This document shows positions 21,453 through 33,037 of a stretch of 64,000 nucleotides of DNA, piece by piece; within the stretch, counting starts at the first letter, position 1; each line of letters starts with the position of its first letter. The DNA lies in contig NZ_JAJSDX010000004.1 of NCBI RefSeq assembly GCF_021272205.1, positions 496,001 to 560,000 on the forward strand, read 5' to 3'. Both the position numbers and the translations under genes were made by a program. Source of the DNA: Pantoea sp. Mb-10 (lineage in GTDB: Bacteria > Pseudomonadota > Gammaproteobacteria > Enterobacterales > Enterobacteriaceae). The notes under the pieces are model-generated. The model saw only the letters and a list, made by a program, of their open reading frames with translations. It did not search any database and was not told the origin of the DNA.

Positions 21453-22143
21453 GCGCCAGCTGCGTCAGCAGGTTTTCAACCATCAGCGAAGATTGGGTCG
21501 CTGCGACGCTAAGGAATTCGTCGAAGCTGAGGTGGGAAGCCTGATCGGCGACGTCAGAAATGGCGCGCACCACCACAAACGGCACGGCAAATTGGTGGCA
21601 CACATGACCGATTGCTGTGGCTTCCATCTCTACGGCAACGGCCTGCGGGAAGGTGGTGCGGATGCGCGCCAGCGCGTCACCGCCATTGATAAAGGCATCG
21701 CCGCTCACGACCAAGCCGCGCACGGCATTCAGATTCAACTGCTGTATCACCTGCTCAGTGGCCTCAATCAGCTTAACGTCAGCAGTAAAAGCCGCTGGAC
21801 AGCCTGCCATCTGACCAGGCGCATAGCCAAATGCAGTCACATCGGCATCGTGATAGCGCACTTCGTCAGAGACCACGATATCGCCCACCTTCAAGGTCGA
21901 GGCCAGACCGCCCGCCGAGCCGGTATTGATCACCACATCCGGCTTGCACAACTGCAGCAGCAGCGTGGTACCCAGCGCCGCCGCCGTCTTACCGATGCCT
22001 GATTTCAGCAGAGCCACCTCAACGCCATTCAACGTGCCGGTGTAAATTTCGCAGCCGGCCAGGCTCAGCGTCTGGCGGTTTTCAATTTTGTCACGCAGCA
22101 GTGTGACTTCCTGCTCCATCGCGCCAATAATGCCTGCTTTCAT
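21445..22143 (-). CDS. mtn: 5'-methylthioadenosine/S-adenosylhomocysteine nucleosidase
   Basis: Mtn (Pfs) hydrolyses methylthioadenosine and S-adenosylhomocysteine, recycling methionine and producing the precursor of AI-2. The 232-residue protein has the catalytic set: E12 in GAMEQEV, the glutamate in [11 protein letters not shown], and the aspartate in AISDVAD. The ATG at 22141-22143 gives the exact family N-terminus; a 22-codon upstream extension is not conserved. It is the first gene of the mtn-btuF pair and divergent from dgt. Confidence 0.97.
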   Translation of the reverse strand: MKAGIIGAMEQEVTLLRDKIENRQTLSLAGCEIYTGTLNGVEVALLKSGIGKTAAALGTTLLLQLCKPDVVINTGSAGGLASTLKVGDIVVSDEVRYHDADVTAFGYAPGQMAGCPAAFTADVKLIEATEQVIQQLNLNAVRGLVVSGDAFINGGDALARIRTTFPQAVAVEMEATAIGHVCHQFAVPFVVVRAISDVADQASHLSFDEFLSVAATQSSLMVENLLTQLARG

Positions 22144-22241
22144 AAAGAATCTCGCTGTAGTTATGGATGTAAACCGTAAAAGTGAGGCATAGTCTATCAT
22201 GGCTGACAAGGGAACAATTCACCTAAAAATACGAGGTTATG

Positions 22242-23735
22242 ATGGCGACGATCAATTTCAGGAAGAAGATCAGCTTCACCCGTCCTTATACCAGTCGCAA
22301 AGCTCCTGAAGGTGAATACCTTATTACCCGCCATTTTGAGAGTGACCGTGGGCGTATTATTAACTCCGCGGCAATTCGTCGGTTACAGCAAAAAACGCAG
22401 GTCTTTCCGCTGGAGCGCAATGCGGCAGTGCGCTCGCGCCTGACGCACTCGCTGGAGGTACAGCAAACCGGGCGTTATATCACCAAAGAGATTCTGCATA
22501 CCCTGAAAATGCAGGAGGGTGGCCTGGCAGGTTACGGGCTGGATGATTACGAAGGTGCCTTTGAAAGCCTGGTGGAAATGGCCTGCCTGCTGCATGACGT
22601 CGGCAATCCGCCGTTTGGTCACTTCGGTGAAGCGGCCATCAATGACTGGTTCGACGCTAACCTGCCAGCCGAGCTGGTGGATCCGCTGGTGGCGGGCGTG
22701 GCGAATGACGCGCAGCGGGCTGATTTTGACCAGCTGAATGCAATGATTCGTCAGGATTTGTGCCATTTTGAAGGTAACGCACAGGCGATTCGACTGGTAC
22801 ACACGCTGCTGCAGCTGAATTTAAGTTATGCCCAAGTCGCCTGTATTTTGAAATATACCGCTCCCGCCTGGTGGCAGGGAAATAAGCCCGACGCGTTCAG
22901 CGTACTCATGAAAAAACCGGGGTTTTATTTATCGGAGCGTGAATATGTCGCCGAGCTGCGTGCAGCGACCAATATTAAAGAGCATCACCGATTTCCGTTG
23001 ACCTGGATTATGGAGGCGGCAGACGATATCTCGTACTGCATCGCCGACCTCGACGACGCGGTAGAAAAAGATATCTTTGATGTCGAAGCACTTTATAAAT
23101 ACATGCTCGCGATTTGGGGGCCGGTGAATAATGGTGATGCATTTAGCCGCACCATCGGCGAGGCATGGAAAGAGGCGAATCAGAAAAAACGCCGCAGCCT
23201 CAGCGATCAATTTTTCATGTCGCTGCGGGTGAACGTTCAAAGCGTATTAGTAGGACATGCAGTGCGTCGATTTGTGGATAACCTGCCGGCTATCTTTGAA
23301 GGTAACTTTAATCACGCGTTGCTTGAGGATGATGGCGAGGAAGGGCGTTTATTATCCCTGTTTAAAACCGTGGCGCGCCAGCGGGTATTTAACCACCCTG
23401 AGGTTGAACAGCTGGAATTACAGGGTTATCGGGTCATTAAAGGATTATTGGAAATCTATCATTCGCTGATGCAGCTCGACTATGAGCAGTTTACCACCTT
23501 GATGAACGATGATTTTTTGCCCGGCCATCCCATTGAAACCCGGCTTTTTCATAAGCTTTCCGGAAAGCACCGCAAGGCGTATCAGCAGCAGATGCGTGCA
23601 CGTATTGTGGAGCATAAATATCAGCGGCTTCTGTGGGAACGCTATTATCGTTCAAGATTGATTCAGGATTATATTAGTGGAATGACGGATAATTACGCAT
23701 GGGATGAATATCGGCGTTTAATGGCGGTAGAATAA
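22242..23735 (+). CDS. dgt: Deoxyguanosinetriphosphate triphosphohydrolase
   Basis: Dgt cleaves dGTP to deoxyguanosine and tripolyphosphate. The 497-residue protein has the HD-domain metal ligands in [10 protein letters not shown] and [16 protein letters not shown], and [16 protein letters not shown] further on. Two adjacent ATGs occur; the second (22242) lies five bases from GAGG and gives MATINFRKK, similar to E. coli. It is more divergent from E. coli than its neighbours, with a shorter insert after the HD motif, and the base composition of its 3' half looks A/T-richer. Confidence 0.96.
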   Translation: MATINFRKKISFTRPYTSRKAPEGEYLITRHFESDRGRIINSAAIRRLQQKTQVFPLERNAAVRSRLTHSLEVQQTGRYITKEILHTLKMQEGGLAGYGLDDYEGAFESLVEMACLLHDVGNPPFGHFGEAAINDWFDANLPAELVDPLVAGVANDAQRADFDQLNAMIRQDLCHFEGNAQAIRLVHTLLQLNLSYAQVACILKYTAPAWWQGNKPDAFSVLMKKPGFYLSEREYVAELRAATNIKEHHRFPLTWIMEAADDISYCIADLDDAVEKDIFDVEALYKYMLAIWGPVNNGDAFSRTIGEAWKEANQKKRRSLSDQFFMSLRVNVQSVLVGHAVRRFVDNLPAIFEGNFNHALLEDDGEEGRLLSLFKTVARQRVFNHPEVEQLELQGYRVIKGLLEIYHSLMQLDYEQFTTLMNDDFLPGHPIETRLFHKLSGKHRKAYQQQMRARIVEHKYQRLLWERYYRSRLIQDYISGMTDNYAWDEYRRLMAVE

Positions 23736-23790
23736 ACTTTCATTTGTAAAGATGGAGAATAATTTTTTACCTTTAGCCAACACTTATTCA

Positions 23791-23818
23791 GGAACTTCGC
23801 GCTAAAAAATACATCTCA
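23791..23818 (+). promoter_or_regulatory. Sigma-E promoter of degP
   Basis: GGAACTT, a 16-base spacer and TCTCA fit the extracytoplasmic-stress sigma factor RpoE consensus, about 50 bases before degP. A GTAAA at 23746-23750 could be half of a CpxR site, but the second half-site is poor. In E. coli degP is controlled by both RpoE and CpxR. Confidence 0.65.
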
Positions 23819-23868
23819 TATCACGACCACAGCAACGGTCTGGACGTTAATTTCAGAGAGATACAACA

Positions 23869-25287
23869 ATGAAAAAGAACACATTAGCCTTGGCGCTTGC
23901 GCTCAGTCTTGGCATGGCGATGAGTCCGGTTAGCGTATTCGCGGCAGAAACCGCGTCTTCCTCAAGCCAACAGCTGCCGAGCCTCGCGCCCATGCTGGAA
24001 AAAGTGATGCCTTCTGTTGTCAGTATTAGCGTAGAAGGCAGCACCACCGTTAAAACGCCGCGTATGCCGCAGCAGTTCCAGCAATTTTTCGGCGACGATT
24101 CGCCGTTCTGTCAGGATGGTTCGCCCTTCCAGGCCTCGCCGCTTTGCCAGGGCGGCGGCGACCCTAACGGCGGCGCAGATGCACAAAAACAGGCATTTCG
24201 CGCGCTGGGATCGGGCGTCATCATTGACGCTGACAAAGGCTATGTGGTCACCAACAACCATGTGGTTGATAACGCCACTAAAATTCAGGTCCAGCTCAGC
24301 GACGGTCGTCGCTATGATGCCAAAGTGATCGGCAAAGATCCGCAGTCGGATATCGCCCTGATTCAGCTCAAAGACGCGAAAAACCTCACCGCGATTAAGA
24401 TGGCGGACTCTGACAACCTGCGCGTTGGGGATTACACCGTGGCTATCGGTAACCCTTATGGACTGGGCGAAACCGTGACCTCCGGCATCGTGTCGGCCCT
24501 GGGGCGCAGCGGCCTGAATGTCGAAAACTACGAAAACTTTATCCAGACCGATGCGGCCATTAACCGCGGTAACTCGGGCGGTGCGCTGGTGAATCTCAAC
24601 GGCGAGCTGATCGGGATCAATACGGCCATTCTGGCGCCAGATGGCGGCAACATCGGTATCGGTTTCGCTATCCCCAGCGCGATGGTGAAAAACCTGACCG
24701 CGCAGATGATTGAGTACGGTCAGGTTAAACGCGGTGAGCTGGGGATCGTCGGCACAGAGCTCAACTCTGAGCTGGCGAAAGCCATGAAGGTTGATGCCCA
24801 GCGCGGCGGCTTCGTAAGCCAGGTGCTGCCCAACTCCGCCGCGGCAAAAGCCGGGGTGAAAGCCGGTGACGTGGTGGTATCCATGAACGGCAAACCGCTG
24901 ACCAGCTTCGCGGCGCTGCGTGCTGAAGTGGGCTCGCTGCCGGTGGGTACCAAACTCCAGCTGGGCCTGCTGCGTGACGGTAAACCGGTAAATGTCACGG
25001 TCGAATTGCAACAGAGCACGCAGGATAAGGTGCAGTCCGCCACGATTTACAACGGCATTGAAGGCGCCGATCTCAGCAATGCGCCAAAAGGCGTGCGCGT
25101 TGACAGCGTGAAGCCAGGCAGCGCGGCGGCGCGCATCGGTCTGAAAAAAGGCGATGTGATCCTCGGCGTTAACCAGCAGCCGGTGGCAAATCTGGGAGAA
25201 CTGCGCAAAATCCTCGATACTAAACCGTCTGTGCTGGCACTGAACGTTCAGCGCGGCGACAGCAGCCTCTATCTGCTGATGCAGTAA
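23869..25287 (+). CDS. degP: Periplasmic serine endoprotease DegP (HtrA)
   Basis: DegP degrades and chaperones misfolded envelope proteins. The 472-residue precursor has a signal peptide cut after residue 25-26 (VFA-A), a trypsin-like domain with the triad H131, D161 and S236 (GNSGGA), a cysteine pair (C81 and C93) in the LA loop, and two PDZ domains near residues 280-370 and 380-470. It is a single-gene unit with a sigma-E type promoter upstream and an intrinsic terminator behind. Confidence 0.97.
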   Translation: MKKNTLALALALSLGMAMSPVSVFAAETASSSSQQLPSLAPMLEKVMPSVVSISVEGSTTVKTPRMPQQFQQFFGDDSPFCQDGSPFQASPLCQGGGDPNGGADAQKQAFRALGSGVIIDADKGYVVTNNHVVDNATKIQVQLSDGRRYDAKVIGKDPQSDIALIQLKDAKNLTAIKMADSDNLRVGDYTVAIGNPYGLGETVTSGIVSALGRSGLNVENYENFIQTDAAINRGNSGGALVNLNGELIGINTAILAPDGGNIGIGFAIPSAMVKNLTAQMIEYGQVKRGELGIVGTELNSELAKAMKVDAQRGGFVSQVLPNSAAAKAGVKAGDVVVSMNGKPLTSFAALRAEVGSLPVGTKLQLGLLRDGKPVNVTVELQQSTQDKVQSATIYNGIEGADLSNAPKGVRVDSVKPGSAAARIGLKKGDVILGVNQQPVANLGELRKILDTKPSVLALNVQRGDSSLYLLMQ

Positions 25288-25306
25288 GCGCAGCATCACG
25301 CTATCT

Positions 25307-25332
25307 AAGCGGGCGCCAGCCCGCTTTTTTTG
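25307..25332 (+). terminator. degP terminator
   Basis: The stem AGCGGGC/GCCCGCT with loop GCCA is followed by T7, 20 bases after the degP stop. Confidence 0.9.
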
Positions 25333-25474
25333 TGCCCGCTGCTCGGCGATAAGCCACTGAGTGTGACCTCCACCGCAATTCCTGTAATCACTGTCCCGCT
25401 ATGGGCGGTTGCACAATGCCAGCGTTGCTTTCGCTGCGTATTCTGCTGGTTTTGCTTTATTACGCGAGGGGTCG

Positions 25475-26632
25475 ATGGCTCTCTATCCTCTTGATGCGCG
25501 GCTGGCGCAGGACATTGTCGCCCGCACCATGCAAATTATTGATAGCAATGTCAATGTGATGGATGCGCGCGGTCGCATTATTGGCAGCGGCGACCGGACG
25601 CGCATTGGTGAATTGCACGAAGGCGCGCTATTGGCGCTGTCGCAGGGCAGGGTAGTGGACATTGATGAAGCCGTGGCCAAGCACCTCCACGGCGTGCGGC
25701 CCGGCGTCAATCTTCCGCTGCACATTGACGGTGAAATTGTCGGCGTGATTGGGCTCACCGGCCAGCCAGCATCGCTGCGTCACTATGGCGAACTGGTGTG
25801 CATGGCGGCGGAAATGATGCTTGAGCAGGCGCGGTTGCTGCATTTGCTGGCTCAAGACAGCCGTTTGCGTGAGGAGCTGGTGCTGAATCTGATCCGCAGT
25901 GAAACCGTGTCGCCCGCGCTGAACGAGTGGGCGCAGCGCCTTGGTATCGATCTCAATGAACCGCGCGTGGCGGCGGTAATTGAAGTAGACAGCGGGCAGT
26001 TGGGCGTTGACAGCGCAATGGCCGAGCTGCAGCAGCTGCAAACGCTGCTCACGACGCCGGACCGCGACAATTTGATCGCCATTGTATCGCTGACGGAAAT
26101 GGTGGTGCTGAAACCGGCGCTCAACCCGCACGGTCGTTACGATCAGGATGAGCATCGCCGCCGTGTGGATCAGCTGCTGAAGCGCATGAAAGAGAGCGGA
26201 CAAGTGCGCATGCGCATTGCGTTAGGGAATTTTTTTACCGGACCGGGCAGTATTGCGCGCTCCTGGCGTACTGCGCGCACGACAATGACAGTGGGGAAAC
26301 AGCGCATGCCATCGCAGCGCTGTTATTTTTATCAGGATCTGGTGCTGCCGGTGCTGCTGGATAGTCTGCGCGGCGGCTGGCAGGCCAACGAGCTGGCCCG
26401 TCCGCTGGTGAAGCTTAAAGCGCACGACAGCAACGGCCTGCTGCGCCGCACGCTGGTGGCATGGTTCAGCCATAATGTGCAGCCCAGCGCCACCGCACGC
26501 GCGCTGTTTATTCATCGTAATACGCTGGAGTACCGCCTGAACCGCATCGCTGAGCTGACGGGGCTAAAATTGGGCAATTTTGATGACCGTTTGCTGCTCT
26601 ACATCGCGCTGCAGCTGGATGAACAAAGCTAG
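25475..26632 (+). CDS. cdaR: Sugar diacid utilisation regulator CdaR
   Basis: CdaR activates galactarate, glucarate and glycerate genes in E. coli. The 385-residue protein, the same length as E. coli CdaR, has the N-terminal sugar-diacid recognition domain (IVARTMQIID, IDGEIVGVIGLTG), a central GGDEF-like PucR region and a C-terminal helix-turn-helix (RALFIHRNTLEYRLNRIAELTG). The ATG at 25475 has GAGGGG upstream; an open 22-codon extension is not conserved. The target operons (gar, gud) are not in this window. Confidence 0.94.
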   Translation: MALYPLDARLAQDIVARTMQIIDSNVNVMDARGRIIGSGDRTRIGELHEGALLALSQGRVVDIDEAVAKHLHGVRPGVNLPLHIDGEIVGVIGLTGQPASLRHYGELVCMAAEMMLEQARLLHLLAQDSRLREELVLNLIRSETVSPALNEWAQRLGIDLNEPRVAAVIEVDSGQLGVDSAMAELQQLQTLLTTPDRDNLIAIVSLTEMVVLKPALNPHGRYDQDEHRRRVDQLLKRMKESGQVRMRIALGNFFTGPGSIARSWRTARTTMTVGKQRMPSQRCYFYQDLVLPVLLDSLRGGWQANELARPLVKLKAHDSNGLLRRTLVAWFSHNVQPSATARALFIHRNTLEYRLNRIAELTGLKLGNFDDRLLLYIALQLDEQS

Positions 26633-26663
26633 AAAAGACGGCCCGATCAGGCGTTTGAGGCAT

Positions 26664-26687
26664 AAAAAAGGCCAGCGTGCGCTGGCC
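26664..26687 (-). terminator. yaeH terminator
   Basis: GGCCAGC/GCTGGCC stem followed on the minus strand by T6. It lies between convergent cdaR and yaeH; the plus side lacks a U-tract. Confidence 0.8.
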
Positions 26688-26702
26688 TGGCGGTGCCAAA
26701 AA

Positions 26703-27095
26703 TCAGCGCCCGTTACGGGTCAGCTGCTCCAAATCGGATTCGATTTCAGCAATTTTGTTCGACACGACGTTTTCCAGATGACGCAGATCGTCGAGGATCT
26801 TACGCTTCAGATCCACTTCAACCTGGTCACGCTGACAGATCTGATCGAGTTCATCGATCACATAGCGCAGGTTTGGGCTGATCTCCTGCACTTCTTTATA
26901 GCCCTGACTGGTGTGATCGGCCACGACGGTTTTGCGCTGACGCGGGTATTTGAATTTCACGCTTTTTGCGAAAAACTCGCCCTTATCTTTACGGAAGTAG
27001 ATTTTAAGAATGTCGTTGCTGGCTTCCTGACGCAGGCTGTAGCGGTCAATGTCGTCGGGATTACTGATACCTAAGCTTTTCAGATTATCGTACAT
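26703..27095 (-). CDS. yaeH: UPF0325 family protein YaeH
   Basis: YaeH is a conserved enterobacterial cytoplasmic protein without an established function. The 130-residue protein is close to E. coli YaeH (128) through [39 protein letters not shown] and [18 protein letters not shown], and ends in a charged helical region likely to be coiled. A start five codons upstream (ATG at 27110) is also open, but MYDN matches the family. No signal or membrane segment is seen. In E. coli yaeI sits next to it; here dapD follows at once. Confidence 0.92.
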   Translation of the reverse strand: MYDNLKSLGISNPDDIDRYSLRQEASNDILKIYFRKDKGEFFAKSVKFKYPRQRKTVVADHTSQGYKEVQEISPNLRYVIDELDQICQRDQVEVDLKRKILDDLRHLENVVSNKIAEIESDLEQLTRNGR

Positions 27096-27324
27096 AGCGT
27101 TTATTTCCATCCAGGATGTGGTGAGCGCGCAGCAGGGTGATCCTCATTCAGGCGGCAGCAGCATGCCAAGGCCTGAACGCTTTCGGCAGACTTTATCAAC
27201 TGTAGACGCAAAACCGGGAACAGTGCGCGGTCGGATTTAACTGGCGCGGATTATGACCTGGATGAAAAATAAACGCACCAGTTAATTCGCGGCGCAAATC
27301 ATCAAGGGGTGGTCAAAGTGTAAA

Positions 27325-27357
27325 CAAAAAATGACGGGCCTGAATACAGGCCCGTCA
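27325..27357 (-). terminator. dapD terminator
   Basis: A perfect 11-base stem (TGACGGGCCTG/CAGGCCCGTCA, loop AATA) is followed on the minus strand by T6 and more U-rich sequence. The remaining gap 27110-27324 upstream of yaeH shows no gene. Confidence 0.92.
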
Positions 27358-27384
27358 TGACGTGAAAGTCTACCCTGGAAGGGA

Positions 27385-28209
27385 TCAGTCGATGGTGCGC
27401 AGCAGTTCGTTGATACCGGTTTTTGCCAGCGTTTTCGCATCCACTTTCTTCACAATCACCGCGCAGTAGAGGCTGTAGCTACCGTCTTTAGAAGGCAGGT
27501 TGCCGGAAACCACGACCGAACCAGCCGGGACGCGGCCGTAGTGCACTTCACCGGTTTCACGGTCGTAAATTTTGGTGCTTTGGCCAATGTATACGCCCAT
27601 CGAGATCACGGAGCCTTCTTCAACAATCACGCCTTCAACGATTTCAGAGCGTGCACCAATGAAGCAGTTGTCTTCGATGATCGTTGGATTCGCCTGCAGC
27701 GGCTCCAGGACGCCACCAATGCCCACGCCGCCCGACAGATGCACGTTTTTACCGATCTGCGCACAAGAACCTACCGTGGCCCACGTATCGACCATCGAGC
27801 CTTCATCCACATAGGCACCGATGTTGACATACGAAGGCATCAGGACGGTGTTGCGGGCAATGAACGCGCCTTGACGCACCGCAGCGGGCGGGACCACGCG
27901 GAAGCCTGCGTTTTTAAAGCGCGCTTCATCCCAGCTGGCGAATTTCATCGGAACTTTGTCGTAAAAGCGCGTTTCTGCGCCGTCAATGACCTGATTGTCG
28001 TTGATGCGGAAAGACAGCAGTACCGCTTTTTTCAGCCACTGATGCGTTACCCATTCGCCGTTGATTTTTTCAGCGACGCGCAGCTCACCGCTGTCCAGCA
28101 GACCGATGACCTGGTTGATAGCTTCACGGGTAGCGCTGTCCACGCTGGCGGGCGTAATGTCGGCGCGGCGCTCAAAGGCAGATTCGATAACGCTCTGTAA
28201 CTGTTGCAT
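27385..28209 (-). CDS. dapD: Tetrahydrodipicolinate N-succinyltransferase
   Basis: DapD succinylates tetrahydrodipicolinate in lysine and diaminopimelate synthesis. The 274-residue protein has an N-terminal helical part and a left-handed beta-helix made of hexapeptide repeats (about residues 105-230), where the succinyl-CoA site forms between subunits of the trimer. The length equals that of E. coli DapD. It lies 96 bases downstream of glnD on the same strand but has its own terminator. Confidence 0.97.
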   Translation of the reverse strand: MQQLQSVIESAFERRADITPASVDSATREAINQVIGLLDSGELRVAEKINGEWVTHQWLKKAVLLSFRINDNQVIDGAETRFYDKVPMKFASWDEARFKNAGFRVVPPAAVRQGAFIARNTVLMPSYVNIGAYVDEGSMVDTWATVGSCAQIGKNVHLSGGVGIGGVLEPLQANPTIIEDNCFIGARSEIVEGVIVEEGSVISMGVYIGQSTKIYDRETGEVHYGRVPAGSVVVSGNLPSKDGSYSLYCAVIVKKVDAKTLAKTGINELLRTID

Positions 28210-28305
28210 ATTTAATTCCTGAGTCTGTCATAAGGGCGTCTGGGATAACCAGACACAATTCGAAAGGTCGGTTCGCCTGATTGGCAGCAATCAGGTGAAC
28301 CAGGG

Positions 28306-30960
28306 TCACACTTTATCGTTTGGATTAAGGGCCTGTGTCAACCGTTGCTGTAATTCATTGCGCATTTGCGCATTAAGTGCCCGACGTTCGCTATTGGCCA
28401 GAATGAACAGATCCTCCACGCGTTCGCCGATGGTGCTGATGCGCGCGCCGTGTAGCGATACGCCGAGATCGGCGAAGACTTCGCCCACCCGCGCCAGCAA
28501 GCCTGGCTGATCCAGCGCCACCAGTTCAAGGTAGCTGCGGCGATCGGTATGCGTGGGCAGAAACTTCACCTCAGTCTCTACGCTAAAGTGCTTGAGGCGA
28601 GAGGATTGGCGTCGGGTGCGTGGCGGCACCCACTCGGTCTGGGCGATCGCTTGCTCCAGCGCCTGCTTGATCATCGCGTGACGATCGGCCGCCAGCGGGC
28701 TGCCGTCGGGCTCCAGTACAATAAAGGTGTCCATTGCCATGCCGTCGCGGCTGGTAAAGATTTGCGCATCGTGCACGCTTAAATTACGCCGATCGAGCTC
28801 TCCCGCCACGGCGGCAAACAGATAGGGGCGATCCGGGCTCCAGATAAAGATTTCAGTCCCGCCGCGCGTGGCCTGTGGGCTCACCAGCACCAGCGGTTGA
28901 GTGAGATCGTGGTAAATAAGATGACGGGCGTGCCAGGCCAGCTGATTCGGCGTGTGGCGTAAAAAATAGTCCGCACGGCAGCGGCTCCAGATGTGGTGTA
29001 ACCGCGCTTCGTCCAAATTTTCCATGCGCAGCAGCGCCAGCGCCTGTAAGCGATGATGGCGGACGCGCTCGCGCAGATCCGGGCTGTTTTCCATGCCGCG
29101 CCGCAGCTGTTTTTCGGTGGCAAAGAACAGCTCACGCAGCAGGCTCTGTTTCCAGCTGTTCCAGAGGCTCTCGTTGGTGGCGCAGATGTCCGCCACCGTC
29201 AGGCACACCAAGTAGCGCAGGCGATTTTCGTTTTGCATCACTTCAGCAAATTGCTGAATCACGGTGGGATCCTGGATATCACGGCGCTGAGCCGTCACCG
29301 ACATCAGCAGATGATGGCGCACCAGCCACGCTACCAGCTGGGTTTCGCGTGAGTTGAGACCGTGCAGTTCGGCAAAATCCAGCGCATCTTGCGCGCCCAG
29401 AATAGAGTGGTCGCCGCCGCGTCCTTTGGCGATATCGTGCAGCAGCGCGGCCATCAGCAGCAGCTCTGGCTGGGGCAGACGCGGCCAGAGCTCTACGCAC
29501 AGCGGATGCATAGGCCGCGTGCTTTCACTGGCAAAACTCTCCAGTTTTTGCAGCACGCGAATGGTGTGCTCATCCACGGTGTAGGCGTGAAACAGGTCAA
29601 ATTGCATCTGGCCCACAATGTTGCCCCACAGCGGCGTGTATGCCCAGAGCACGCTATGGCGATGCATCGGCAGCAGGGCGCGCTTGACCGCGCCCGGATG
29701 GCGCAAAATGGCCATGAAGATCTGCCGCGCTTCCGGGATCTGGCTGAGCGGCTGCTTGAGGTGGCGGCGTGCATGGCGCAGCTGACGCAGTGTCGTGGAG
29801 TAAATGCCTGCAATATGCGCGTTACGCACCATCACATAAAACATGCGCAGAATCGCCTGAGGCTCGCGTTCAAACAGGCTGGGATCGCGCAGATCGATCA
29901 GGTTGCCACGCAGTTGAAAATCATCATCAATGCTGCGCGGTTTTTCGGTCGTGGAGAGCGCCAGAATGGCTTCGTCGAACAGCTGTAACAGCATTTGATT
30001 GAGTTCGCCGATGCGGCGCGTTACGCGGTAAAAATCTTTCATCATGCGCTCAACCGGCTCGTTGCCCTCGCCAACATAGTTGAGGCGCTGAGCCACGGTC
30101 AGCTGGCGGTCGAACAGCAGACGATTGTCGTAGCGCGGCAACGTGAGATGCAGCGCAAAGCGAATACGCCATAGAAAGGTCTGACACTCGTTGATTTCGT
30201 TGCGTTCCGCTTCGGTAATAAAGCCAAAACCGACCATTTCATCCATGGTGGTAGCGCCAAAATGGCGGCGCGCCACCCACTGTAACGTGTGGATATCGCG
30301 CAGGCCGCCGGGGCTGCTTTTTATGTCAGGCTCGAGGTTGTAGCTGGTGCCGTGATAGCGCTGGTGGCGATCCTGCTGCTCTTGAATTTTGGCGGCAAAA
30401 AAGCGCGAAGAGGGCCAGAAACCCTCGCTAAAAATATTTTTCTGCAATTCTAAAAATAGCGCCACGTCGCCAGTCAACATGCGCGATTCGATCAGATTGG
30501 TGGCGACCGTAAGATCGGATAACCCTTCCAGCAGGCACTCTTCCAGCGTGCGGACGCTGTGGCCGACTTCCAGTTTAAGATCCCACATCAGCGTCAGCAG
30601 GGCGCTGGTACGCTGGGCGGCGTCGTCATCCAGCGGCTGGCGGCTGAGGATCAGGACATCAATATCTGAAAGCGGATGCAGCTCCGCGCGCCCGTAGCCG
30701 CCCACGGCGACCAGCGCAATGTCGCTCATCTGATCAAACCCAAAGAAGCGCCAGAGCCGACGCAGCAGGCGATCAATAAAGAGCGTGCGGGTATCAATCA
30801 GGGATTCAACATCGGTGCCGGCGTCAAAGGCCATGCCGAGGTGCTGCTGAAATTGCTCCAGATACTGTTTGAGGTTATCACGCGTCAGGGCTTCATCGGG
30901 CCAGCTGGCGGGGGAATCGGTCAGGCCTTTGTGTACTGCTTCGGTCACGCTACCACTCAT
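28306..30960 (-). CDS. glnD: Bifunctional uridylyltransferase/uridylyl-removing enzyme GlnD
   Basis: GlnD senses glutamine and adds or removes UMP on the PII proteins GlnB and GlnK, controlling nitrogen metabolism. The 884-residue protein has the nucleotidyltransferase motif [19 protein letters not shown] near residue 80, the HD hydrolase motif [14 protein letters not shown] near 500, and two C-terminal ACT domains (around 700 and 815) that bind glutamine. Two start ATGs six bases apart are possible; the second (30958-30960) has the better distance from GAGG. The N-terminal 35 residues diverge from E. coli. map ends 68 bases upstream with its own terminator. Confidence 0.96.
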   Translation of the reverse strand: MSGSVTEAVHKGLTDSPASWPDEALTRDNLKQYLEQFQQHLGMAFDAGTDVESLIDTRTLFIDRLLRRLWRFFGFDQMSDIALVAVGGYGRAELHPLSDIDVLILSRQPLDDDAAQRTSALLTLMWDLKLEVGHSVRTLEECLLEGLSDLTVATNLIESRMLTGDVALFLELQKNIFSEGFWPSSRFFAAKIQEQQDRHQRYHGTSYNLEPDIKSSPGGLRDIHTLQWVARRHFGATTMDEMVGFGFITEAERNEINECQTFLWRIRFALHLTLPRYDNRLLFDRQLTVAQRLNYVGEGNEPVERMMKDFYRVTRRIGELNQMLLQLFDEAILALSTTEKPRSIDDDFQLRGNLIDLRDPSLFEREPQAILRMFYVMVRNAHIAGIYSTTLRQLRHARRHLKQPLSQIPEARQIFMAILRHPGAVKRALLPMHRHSVLWAYTPLWGNIVGQMQFDLFHAYTVDEHTIRVLQKLESFASESTRPMHPLCVELWPRLPQPELLLMAALLHDIAKGRGGDHSILGAQDALDFAELHGLNSRETQLVAWLVRHHLLMSVTAQRRDIQDPTVIQQFAEVMQNENRLRYLVCLTVADICATNESLWNSWKQSLLRELFFATEKQLRRGMENSPDLRERVRHHRLQALALLRMENLDEARLHHIWSRCRADYFLRHTPNQLAWHARHLIYHDLTQPLVLVSPQATRGGTEIFIWSPDRPYLFAAVAGELDRRNLSVHDAQIFTSRDGMAMDTFIVLEPDGSPLAADRHAMIKQALEQAIAQTEWVPPRTRRQSSRLKHFSVETEVKFLPTHTDRRSYLELVALDQPGLLARVGEVFADLGVSLHGARISTIGERVEDLFILANSERRALNAQMRNELQQRLTQALNPNDKV

Positions 30961-30982
30961 CGACATGCCTCGTCTGCGCCAT

Positions 30983-31008
30983 AAAAAAGGCCGGCATTGA
31001 GCCGGCCT
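30983..31008 (-). terminator. map terminator
   Basis: AGGCCGGC/GCCGGCCT stem with loop ATTGA, followed on the minus strand by a run of U residues, between map and glnD. Confidence 0.88.
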
Positions 31009-31027
31009 GATACTGTAACGAGAACGC

Positions 31028-31819
31028 CTACGCGTTATTGAGCACCGCTGGAATGGTGTCGTCTTCACGCAGCGTCAAAATCTCACAGCCGTTTTCTGTC
31101 ACCACAATAGTATGCTCGTACTGCGCGGACAAGCTGCGATCTTTGGTTTTCACCGTCCAGCCATCCTTCATGGTACGAATGCGGTAATCGCCAGCATTGA
31201 CCATGGGTTCAACGGTAAACGTCATGCCCGCCTGCAGCACCACGCCGCTGTCGTCCGCATCGTAGTGCAGCACCTGCGGTTCTTCATGGAAGCCCTTGCC
31301 AATGCCGTGCCCGCAGTATTCCCGTACCACAGAGAAATCTTGCGCCTCAACGTATTTCTGAATCGCGCGGCCCAGTTCACGCAGGCGAATACCCGGCTTC
31401 ACCAGACGCAGCGCAATGTAAAGACTCTCTTGCGTCACGCGGCACAGGCGCTCGCCCAAGATGGTTGGCTTGCCGACGATAAACATCTTTGAGGTATCAC
31501 CGTGATACGCATCTTTGATGACCGTGACATCCACGTTGACGATATCGCCATCTTTAAGCACGCGATCGTCGCTAGGGATGCCGTGGCACACCACTTCGTT
31601 GATGGAGATGCATACCGATTTTGGGAAACCGTGATAGCCGAGGCAGGCAGAAACCGCCTGCTGTTTCTGGGTGATATGTTCGTGGCAGAGGCGGTCAAGT
31701 TCGCCAGTGGTCACGCCGGGCACCACGTGCGGCGCGATCATCTCCAGCACTTCAGCCGCCAGGCGGCCCGCCACGCGCATTTTCTCAATTTCTTCGGGGG
31801 TTTTGATTGAAATAGCCAT
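31028..31819 (-). CDS. map: Methionine aminopeptidase type I
   Basis: Map removes the initiator methionine from nascent proteins with small second residues. The 263-residue pita-bread fold protein shows the five metal ligands in [19 protein letters not shown] (two aspartates), [12 protein letters not shown] (histidine), FTVEPMVN and QYEHTIVV (glutamates). The start at [14 protein letters not shown] matches the family. It is divergent from rpsB, with the S2 leader between them. Confidence 0.97.
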   Translation of the reverse strand: MAISIKTPEEIEKMRVAGRLAAEVLEMIAPHVVPGVTTGELDRLCHEHITQKQQAVSACLGYHGFPKSVCISINEVVCHGIPSDDRVLKDGDIVNVDVTVIKDAYHGDTSKMFIVGKPTILGERLCRVTQESLYIALRLVKPGIRLRELGRAIQKYVEAQDFSVVREYCGHGIGKGFHEEPQVLHYDADDSGVVLQAGMTFTVEPMVNAGDYRIRTMKDGWTVKTKDRSLSAQYEHTIVVTENGCEILTLREDDTIPAVLNNA

Positions 31820-31937
31820 TAATATTTCCGCGATCGCCGATATTTTCGACAATAATGAGTTCTGTGGCAGACATGTTAGCAGTCAGCAAAAGGGCTGCCA
31901 AATCGTGATTGCCCATGCCTTAAACACGCAACTACTG

Positions 31938-31967
31938 TTGGCGTATTACTGCTCAGTATGGTATAAA
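31938..31967 (+). promoter_or_regulatory. Candidate rpsB promoter with GC-rich discriminator
   Basis: TTGGCG, an 18-base spacer and TATAAA are followed by a GCGCGCCGACG discriminator, a layout typical of stringently controlled ribosomal protein promoters. It lies about 170 bases before rpsB, at the head of the leader. Confidence 0.6.
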
Positions 31968-31984
31968 GCGCGCCGACGATTCTG

Positions 31985-32857
<873 letters not shown>

Positions 32858-32904
32858 TAAGGCTTGCTCTCATTGAGCGCCCTTAGACATCAGATGTGAT
32901 CTGT

Positions 32905-32933
32905 TAAGGGGCCTAAACGGCCCCTTTATTTTA
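32905..32933 (+). terminator. rpsB-tsf intergenic terminator/attenuator
   Basis: AAGGGGCC/GGCCCCTT stem with loop TAAAC followed by a U-rich stretch. As in E. coli it is likely a partial terminator that lowers tsf relative to rpsB. Confidence 0.75.
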
Positions 32934-33037
32934 TCTCATTTTGTCGCGTTCCCCTGAGGTGAGCGGGGCAGAATACCTTTTCCGCAACAAGTTTCTGCGC
33001 GTGTGAGAACACCCGGAGACGAATCGAGGATTCTTGA

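Noticed and set aside
23962..25299. 445-codon open frame antisense to degP
   Set aside because: It mirrors degP codon by codon, has no ribosome site or family resemblance, and such frames are common opposite GC-rich genes. degP itself is certain.
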